A DNA stretch of 64,000 bases, taken from Tipula vernalis. Lineage: Eukaryota > Arthropoda > Insecta > Diptera > Tipulidae. The stretch spans positions 61,492,789-61,556,788 of the forward strand of contig OY282558.1 of assembly GCA_958295665.1 (NCBI GenBank). Direction: 5' to 3'. The notes below the pieces were generated by a model. It was not told the origin of the DNA and ran no database searches. It saw nothing but the letters and a program-made list of their open reading frames with translations. The first letter of the stretch is position 1; every line of letters starts with the position of its first letter. Both the position numbers and the translations under genes were made by a program. Shown here one piece after another: positions 57,750-64,000 of this stretch.

Positions 57750-58210
57750 TTTTTTGAACCATTCTATTCACTGATAATTCACTAATTATTCACGCATTAT
57801 TCTAATCACTGAATATTCACTCATCACTGAGCTTTCAGAGAATAAACCATGAATAATGAATGGAGATTCTCTGCGTGCAATACTGAATAATGAGCGGAAA
57901 ATGTGTGAATAATGACTGACCAATGAGTAAATCCATCATTAATCAGCGAATAATCAGTAAATCTTGAGTAAATAATTGGTAAATGAATGGGATGGATGAA
58001 ATTATAGAGAGTAATAAATGAATAACCCGTGAATAATCAGGGAATATTCGGCGAATAATGAGTAAATATTCAGTGAATATTGACAAAATGATGATCGGTG
58101 ATTAAAAATGAATGATTGAATAATTCATTAGTAATGGGTCAATCAGTGAATAATCAGTTAATTAGGAGCTATAACGAGTGTAATGAATGAATTATGAGTG
58201 ATTTTAAGAT
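57750..58210. repeat. degenerate GTGAATAATGA minisatellite that switches strand
   Basis: From about 57755 to 57830 the units read on the - strand (ATTCACTAATTATTCACGC). From about 57845 to 58210 they read on the + strand (GTGAATAATGA, GAGTAAATATTCAGTGAATA). Units of 10-14 nt are imperfect. The turn point lies at about 57835-57848. Confidence 0.75.
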
Positions 58211-58317
58211 TTAATATAAGTTATAACAGTTCCGTTTGTATTCCAGTTGGTATTTTACTGTGGGATAAAGGCGGTAGATAGAATTTTAAGCCGAATAAGT
58301 GATCCTTAGAAAGGGTT

Positions 58318-58812
58318 ACTTGATTGGCTGTTAAACGTATTTTGAAGTCCCATCGACAAGATCACTCGCAGCAAGATTTGACGGGATACCGTAAGGCTAT
58401 TTTTACTTTCGAGCACGTAAAGTTAAGGTATGTATATTCTAAACTAGTTGAATTATTTATTAAATGCTTTAATATATATTTTCGAAAACTAGATTTTCAT
58501 CATTGGCTAGTTCCTTTGCTGTAAGGTGCGGCTGTCATCGTCGCCTTATCAACGACGGAATCAAAATACTTGGCCTTATCTACAGCGACTCAAGTCAATA
58601 AGAAATATGCAAAGTCAATCGCTCGATGATAGTTTGAAGACCGTTATATTATCAACTGTGACAACAAAGGTAAGAATCGCCTCGAAGAGAAGACAGCGTT
58701 TCACTCCAGAACAAAGAATGTTGGGGATTTTCTGACGAAGCCCATAACAACTGAGAAGGAGAAGTTCTGCTCTGCCAATAAAAGCCATAAAAACCAAGAG
58801 CAACTTTAAGAC
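58318..58812 (+). pseudogene. Ty1/Copia RNase H C-terminal fragment
   Basis: 58325-58400 reads LAVKRILKSHRQDHSQQDLT, the W-x-A-V-K-R-I-L-x-Y-L-x-G-T region before Copia RNase H. After about 130 bp of non-matching sequence, 58537-58806 reads VALSTTESKYLALSTATQVN, a double stop, NCDNKG, KTAFHSRTKN, VGDFLTKPITTEKEKF. The T-T-E-(S/A)-E-Y, D-N, H-S-R-T-K and D-F-L-T-K-P motifs are diagnostic of Copia RNase H. The Glu of T-E-S-E-Y is Lys here. A stop at about 58807 and a TCTAGTGGAATGATGG stretch (possible polypurine region) follow. A 3' LTR may start at TGTTACG near 58839. Confidence 0.75.
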
Positions 58813-60275
58813 TCTAGTGGAATGATGGAATAGTCTAAGCATGTTACGATAATAAATATGAAAAATTTGTCATTCGGTCGTCTAGCTTAAATAACATTAA
58901 ATGTTCCCATCGATAAAAGAGAATATGTTTTTTGAGAGGCGAATTTTGTACCTAATTAAAAATTAAGGTAAAATGGGTGTCTGTGCCGCGGGTAGATGAC
59001 GTGAATACGAGCAATATACGAGTACACCAAGAGATCGTTTTATTGTTATTGGAATCGGTCATCTTCAGTCTGCGATCTCTTCTCGTAAATCACAATACTA
59101 TATTATTGCAGTAACAATCTCTGAGCCTACTGATGTTGCGATCTGATGATGATATCGTCGATAATGTAGTTGCGCTTATCAGCGTTACGGTACGATTTGA
59201 CCTCAAAGACGGACATCTGAATCCTCCAACCACATATCGCTGACTGCCAATTAATCAGATTGTCCGTTGATGAAATCACTAGCAATGTCTTCAGTGATTT
59301 GTGCTGATCACTCATCTCGTATTTCTCTGGATGTAAGTGGTATCTGAGCATGACCATTAATACATGGCAGAATTTCAAATCGATTCGGACATTGATGGTG
59401 TACATGCCATCTAAAAAGGTTTTCTTGATGTTAACATTGAACACCTGATCACTGTTCAAACGACGTACTGTAGACACTCGATCGAATAGGCATCGGCGGT
59501 AGCGTCTGCTGCGACTTAGTTGGTTTCCTTGCTAGCATCAAGCGAGTAATCCCTTTTTACTGTGATGTTATAATGAATATAAAACGGTTGATCAGTCAGG
59601 TCTCGCTCACGAAATTATTATCGGGCAGCGTTTAGTACTTAGTCTTCAGTGGTTCCAGTGAGCGTTACGGCCAAACGGATTATTGACCAAAAGGCACTAG
59701 CTGCCGATCAATGTATCTCCATGGTCTACATTGTGGCATTGAGGTAGACGCGATTTCATTATTTTTACAAGTTTATCATTACAAGATTTGTACAATAATA
59801 CCGAAACTTGTGCGAAAATAGTTAAGACTTGTTGAGTTACGTACTGCACTGTGTAGCGAGGTCATTTCACAGTATTTATGGTTTTTGTGGTTATTTTATA
59901 GGTAGTGTACATTATAGACACAGTCAAGTAACAGTCCCGAATTATTCGCTCTAGCTACATAATCAATTGATGATGAAATAATGAATCTTTAAAATTCAAA
60001 CATTACGTTATTCTGGTTTCATTACAGAGCAACGTAATTTCACCAGGTAATGAGGCTAAAAGTTGCTTCACGTTATATTTAGCTTTCGTTCGATTATAGC
60101 GGGTGCCTTTTCTGAGTTTTTTCAAATCTTAAATTAGTCAAGTACTAAAGAATAGCAAAAGGAACAAACTGTGGTTATATCCAACATTTAGGATATTTTG
60201 AAAAATTTGTTGAATAAAAATTGTCGTGCCCTGTTTCCCAAATTTCCAAAAGTGGCAAGTCTAATTACCTACATA
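58813..60275. other. unassigned; possible Copia 3' LTR and an unknown - strand frame
   Basis: 58839 onward could be an LTR but no partner copy is seen. The - strand frame 59477-59127 (116 codons) has a fairly protein-like composition (VRRLNSDQVFNVNIKK, DGMYTINVRIDLKF) and might extend, broken, to about 59600. I do not recognise it. The rest to 60275 shows nothing. Confidence 0.3.
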
Positions 60276-60720
60276 CAGGGTGTCTTGTACTTGAATGCTA
60301 AACCTTTAAGCTAAGAGATGATTCCTTGATCAATTTTGAGCAAAAAATGTTTCTGCGAGGGGTCTATCTCCAGTATCCACTGAGAAACAGAGCTTTAAAG
60401 AAAATTCATTTTCCGATTTATTCAAGCCAGGAGTGCACAGATATGGCTAATGTGTATGGTTTCTGCAGAGGAAATTCGAGAAATGCTCGTTTAGAGTATT
60501 TTGTTTGTTTATTTCTATAAATTGCTACAACGCGAGAATCTTCATCCTTACCATTTCATACCAGTACAGGGTATATTACATAGCGATCTGGAGAAAAGGA
60601 ATGAGTTTTGATCATTTCGAATATTTTATGGACGAATGAATCACAATTTAATAGAGATGGAATAACCAATTCCCACAATGTACATGCATGGGCTGAAACT
60701 AATCCACATTGCAAAAAGCA
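60276..60720 (+). mobile_element. IS630/Tc1-mariner-type transposon relic, first catalytic Asp changed
   Basis: TA (60274-60275) precedes a terminal-repeat-like CAGGGTGTCTTGTACTTGAA. The transposase N-terminal helix-turn-helix, IYSSQECTDMANVYGFCRGN (60418-60477), is followed by SRNARLEYF. After an apparent deletion the frame resumes at about 60535 with LHPYHFIPVQGIL and SDLEKRNEF. A shift at about 60625 gives LWTNESQFNRDGITNSHNVH and AWAETNPHC. In relatives the motif is F-T-D-E-(S/A)-x-F; here it is T-N-E-S, so the first catalytic Asp is Asn. Homology stops at about 60720, before the second and third acidic sites. Confidence 0.65.
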
Positions 60721-60741
60721 GACGTAAATTCAAAGTAAATG

Positions 60742-60910
60742 TGTTATATTTTTTTGTATTGCCAGCCCTCAATTTATTGTTAACACTAATCTAAATAAAG
60801 CGGGACATTTCGTCTCTTATAAATATAATGTCAAACTACAATGACGTGTTTTTTAGATTCGTTCTTATGCTGTATAAGTTTTTATTTCAACAGTCGGCAA
60901 TTTTTCAACA
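60742..60910 (+). repeat. candidate 5' LTR of the Copia element
   Basis: Begins TGTTATATT and ends TTTTTCAACA directly before the primer site, giving TG...CA ends and about 169 bp, short but possible. The start is a guess because the 3' LTR lies outside the window. Confidence 0.4.
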
Positions 60911-60924
60911 GGTTATGGGCCCAG
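60911..60924 (+). promoter_or_regulatory. copia-type primer-binding site
   Basis: GGTTATGGGCCCAG matches the internal initiator-tRNA-Met half-site used as primer by Drosophila copia (established for that element), placed immediately after the LTR end. Confidence 0.8.
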
Positions 60925-61167
60925 AAGACGTGAAGTGATTGAAATAATTATTAACAAGTAATAATTAATTAAGTTCGTGTTTATCGCGATAAATTAAAAA
61001 AAAGGAAATCGTAGAAATTCAATACAAGAAAAAATAAACGTGTGTCGTTTTATATATAGAATTGAGTTTTGTGTGTATGCGTGTGTCGCTTAACGGTTTC
61101 GCAATAGCGCAATAAATAGTGAAATAAAAACAGAAAAGGACAATAAAAAAAATATATAGTTATAAAA

Positions 61168-61863
61168 ATGGCGAACGATAGTGCTTAGAACGGCATAGAA
61201 AAATTGCATGATAGTGAGAATTATCATACATGGCAATTTTCAATCAAAAATTTACTCGAATTGAACGATTATAGTAAATGCATCGAAACGGGAACAAAAA
61301 CTGAAACAGATGAAACAAAAAAAAGAAAAGCAAAAGCCAAAATTGAGCTAAGTATTTCTCCAAGTATATTCGTACACGTTGCGAATTCAACCTCAGCAGC
61401 TGAAACATGGAAGATATTGAAAGATTTATAAGAGGATCGCGGTCTTTCGTGTCGTATAAATTTATTACGTAAGTTGGTGACAATACGTTTGGAAAGTTGT
61501 GATTCCATGAACGATTATATTTCACAAGCATTTGAAACTGCGAATAAATTAAACAGTATCGGTTTTTCTGTGCCAGATGAGTGGCTTGGTAGCATTTTGT
61601 TGGCTGGTTTACCGAATGATTTTGCTCCTATGATAATGGGGCTTGAAAGTAGCGGCATCACAATAACGGGAGATTCAATCAAATCGAAACTACTAGATTG
61701 TGGTTACGGTTCGAAATCGGTTGGATCAGCGTTCTTTGGAAACAGTGGTAGCAGCAATAAATCAAAATCATCGTCAAAAAGCAATGTGAAGTGTTTTAAT
61801 TGTGGTAAACGTGGGCATATGTCTAAAGATTGCCGTTCGCCGAAAAGTGAGAATAAGTCATAG
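61168..61863 (+). pseudogene. Copia Gag with zinc knuckle, three premature stops
   Basis: ATG at 61168 begins MANDSA, then TAG (61186-61188). The frame continues as IEKLHDSENYHTWQFSIKNL, the W-x-x-(F/W)-x-x-x-(M/L) start of Copia Gag. It passes a TAA at about 61429 and goes on as LLRKLVTIRLESCDSMNDYI, SIGFSVPDEWLGSILLAGLP and a Ser/Lys-rich stretch to the knuckle CFNCGKRGHMSKDC (61795-61836). A TAG at 61861 ends it, though reading continues toward the protease. Apart from the stops no frameshift is seen, so damage looks like point mutation. Confidence 0.8.
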
Positions 61864-61979
61864 CCACAACATAATAAAAATATTAAAAACCAAAGCCCAC
61901 ATGCAAAAGTTGCATTTTTATCACCGGTTCAGGATTCGGTTCAAGTTACAAGTGCAGCATATTTTTTGAAACAGTGCCA

Positions 61980-62370
61980 TGAAAGTGAATGGTACATAGA
62001 TAGTGGGGCATCAACCACAGCTTATGTCACCATTTGAAAATTTGTTCACCGATATAAAATCATCCGAAATTACACAAATTACTTCGGCAAATTCAAGTAA
62101 AGTTCCAGTTAAAGGTGTCGGTAAAATACAAGTGCATGTAAACGAATTTGGGATAGATTTTAATAATGTTTTGTACGTTCCTGGTCTATCTGCGAACTTG
62201 TTATCAGTAGCACAAATGATAAAAAATAGTAATGAAGTCATATTTGATCAAAATGGATGTCGAATTTTCAATAAATTAAAACAGTTAGTGTGTGACATTA
62301 AATCAGATAATGGTGTATATCGACTTCAGGTGCAACAAGTTAAATGTTTAGCAGCCATGACACATGTGTA
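61980..62370 (+). pseudogene. Copia protease and following segment, one-base shift
   Basis: ESEWYIDSGASTTA (61984-62025) is the Ty1/Copia protease active site (W-x-x-D-S-G-A). Right after it one extra base shifts the frame; the rest reads MSPFENLFTDIKSS, VKGVGKIQVHV, NNVLYVPGLSANLLSVAQM and NGVYRLQV, ending at 62371. The V-L-Y-V-P-x-L-x-x-N-L-L-S-V block is typical of Copia. The catalytic Asp is intact but the frameshift breaks the protein. Confidence 0.8.
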
Positions 62371-62371
62371 A

Positions 62372-63357
62372 GATGAATTTTAATGATAAAAATGAAATTG
62401 AAATTAAAAATTGTGAGGTTTGCAAAGAAGGGAAGCAAACTCGAAAACCATTTGCTACCAATGGAAAATAAATCAATCGGTGGTGCTAAATTCATACTTA
62501 CGTTTATAGATGACCGTTCAAGAAAGATTTTCGTGTATTTTTTAAAAGAAAAGTCTGAAGTGTTCGATCGATTTATTGAGTTTCAAGCTGTAGTTGAAAA
62601 AGAAACGGGAAGAAAAATTAAAGCATTAAGATCAGACAATGGCACAGAGTACATCAATCAAAAGTTCGAAAAGTATTTTAAGATGAATGGTATCAAACAT
62701 CAAACATCAGTTGCGTATACTCTCGAGCAAAACGATATCGCCGAAAGAACAAATCGAAAATTGGTGGAAAAGGCTAAATGTATGTTGTTTGATTCGAAGT
62801 TGAATGTTTCGTTCTGGGCTGAGGCTATTAACATGGCAACATATATAATAAATCGATCAGCAAATGCCATATTAAATACAACAACTCCAGAAGAAGTTTG
62901 GTCAGGCAATAAAGTTGATGTTAGTCATCTTCAAGTATTTGGTAGTCCGGTCATGGTGCACATCTCAAAGCAAAAACGAAAGAAATGGGATAAAAAGTCA
63001 AAGAAATTGATCTTCGTGGGATTTTCTGAAGGTGCAAAAGGCTATCGTTGTGTCAATCCGATCAGTAAGAAACTTGATATCAGTCGAGATGTTGTGTTTA
63101 TAAACGAAAGTAGTTCTGATCAAATTGTTGTAACAGAAGATTCAGGTGATTTAGAATTAAAGGAGGTATCAAATGAAGTGAGGGACAACGAACAAAATGT
63201 TCCCACAATCAACAATGAACTCGTTACCACTACTCCTGCAAAATCAACTAGTGAGCCCATCGAAGAAACATTGGTTCCATTTGACAGTTCAATTGAAACG
63301 ATATATGATGACGCAAATGATAAAACCTATGAACACAGTGGTAGTGTTACACCATAA
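62372..63357 (+). pseudogene. Copia integrase with deletions
   Basis: 62372-62460 has MNFNDKNEIEIKN and CEVCKEGKQTRKPF, the second half of the H-H-C-C zinc domain; the two His are deleted. A shift and deletion follow, then the core NKSIGGAKFILTFIDDRSRK. The preceding L-V-H-x-D-x-C-G-P-M block with the first catalytic Asp is absent. The other acidic sites are visible: ALRSDNGTEYINQKF (Asp) and EQNDIAERTNRKLVEKAKCM (Glu). The C-terminal part has VSFWAEAINMATYIINR, TPEEVWSG, LQVFGSPVMVHI, KKLIFVGFSEGAKGYR and SRDVVF. 324 codons are open from 62383 to 63357, but the enzyme is inactive. Confidence 0.8.
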
Positions 63358-63399
63358 CAAACAGTTCGAAGAACAAGTCATACACCAAAGCAAAAAAAA

Positions 63400-64000
63400 T
63401 TTGATGGATATGTTACGATATGGTGCCTGTGGTTTACTTGCTCAAGTAGATGAGCCAATAACATATAGTGAGGCGTTGAATAATGAAAACTGTGAACAAT
63501 GGAAATCGGCCATGCAAGAAGAAGTTAGTTCGTTAGTCGAAAATGGGACTTAATCCAATAAAATCAAAATGGGTGCTTAAAAACAAGCGACACGAATCTG
63601 GAAATGTTATTAGATTTAAAGCAAGATTGGTTGCGAAAGGTTGCTCGCAGGTCTATGGAATCGATTATGAAGAAGTGCATTCACCAGTGGTACGTTACTC
63701 ATCGATTCGTTTTGTCATTGCACTTGCTGTCAAAAATTGTTTGAAGATTGATCAGATGGATGCAGTGTCAGCATTTTTGCAGGGTGATTTAAATGAAGAC
63801 ATATAATATGGTTCAACCGGAAGGCTTTCACGATGGCACAAATAAAGTCTGTAAGTTAAATAAGGCGATATATGGTCTTAAACAAAGTGAACGAGTATGG
63901 AACGAGAAATTAACAAAGATGTTAAAGACATACGACTTAAATAAATCAACAAATGATCCGGGTGTGTTCTTTAATGATGATCTGTCTTTGATCATTACGA
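63400..64000 (+). pseudogene. Copia reverse transcriptase, two shifts, truncated by window end
   Basis: 63448-63550 reads EPITYSEALNNENCEQWKSA, MQEEVSSLVENGT, the standard entry to Copia polymerase. A one-base shift at about 63548 leads to PIKSKWVLKNKRHESGNVIR, FKARLVAKGCSQVYGIDYEE and DQMDAVSAFLQGDL (motif A, D-V-x-x-A-F-L-x-G). Another shift at about 63803 leads to MVQPEGFHDG, KLNKAIYGLKQSERVWNEKL. The Y-V-D-D box lies beyond the window. Confidence 0.8.

Larger units (their letters stand above)
60742..64000 (+). mobile_element. Ty1/Copia retrotransposon, decayed, running off the window
   Basis: Candidate 5' LTR, copia-type primer site, Gag, protease, integrase and reverse transcriptase in the standard Ty1/Copia order. 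The window ends inside the reverse transcriptase. Lesions are moderate: a few stops in Gag, one-base shifts in protease and polymerase, and two deletions in integrase. Confidence 0.9.

Noticed and set aside
1..64000. Search for CRISPR arrays, operons, tRNA or rRNA genes
   Set aside because: The window is eukaryotic; no array, operon layout, tRNA cloverleaf or rRNA segment was seen by eye. A tRNA scan was not possible here.

Overview
This window reads as AT-rich nuclear DNA from an insect, most likely a fly (Diptera). The evidence is indirect: long poly(A)/poly(T) runs, TACATA/TATATA microsatellites, no dense gene layout, and a transposon mix typical of dipterans (mariner, IS630-like elements with an arthropod-type helix-turn-helix, Jockey/CR1-like and RNase H-bearing LINEs, Gypsy, BEL/Pao, and a Copia element whose primer site matches the initiator-tRNA-Met half-site used by copia). 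No complete host gene was found. Four short, low-confidence candidate host exons, all on the + strand, were found at 2487-2557, 22044-22152, 24864-24903 and 25266-25317.

Layout. 1-2.7 kb is unremarkable AT-rich DNA with one candidate exon. 2.8-12 kb is a graveyard: a LINE endonuclease relic, a Gypsy relic, a BEL/Pao Gag-protease relic, a hAT relic, an orphan reading frame of an arthropod repeat-associated family, and a 3.5-kb LINE on the - strand with endonuclease, reverse transcriptase and RNase H. 12.6-25.6 kb is almost free of recognisable transposons and looks like intron or intergenic host DNA. 25.6-41.8 kb is a second dense zone: an IS630-type relic, a 1297-bp mariner, a Jockey-superfamily LINE, a CR1/Jockey-like LINE split by a 1269-bp mariner at an exact TA target, and a LINE with a fully open 1047-codon ORF2. 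A fold-back palindrome of about 1.35 kb sits between ORF1 and ORF2 of that last LINE.

41.6-50.3 kb holds scraps (Penelope GIY-YIG tail, pogo-like helix-turn-helix, LINE pieces), a 165-bp satellite-like array, a CAACTCAA-rich tract, small hairpin elements, and a third mariner (1000 bp) inside a LINE. 51.9-57 kb is a 5'-truncated RNase H LINE flanked by a perfect 12-bp target duplication, apparently landed in the LTR of a decayed Gypsy element. 57.7-64 kb has a strand-switching minisatellite, a Copia tail, another IS630-type relic with a D-to-N change at its first catalytic site, and a Copia element that runs off the window.

The genes do not form a pathway. The biology here is layered insertion and decay. 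The most unusual structure is the long inverted repeat at 39106-40452. The next most unusual are the 165-bp array, the strand-switching minisatellite and the repeated loss of the first integrase aspartate in two unrelated LTR elements. All identities rest on motif recognition by eye; no database search was run.
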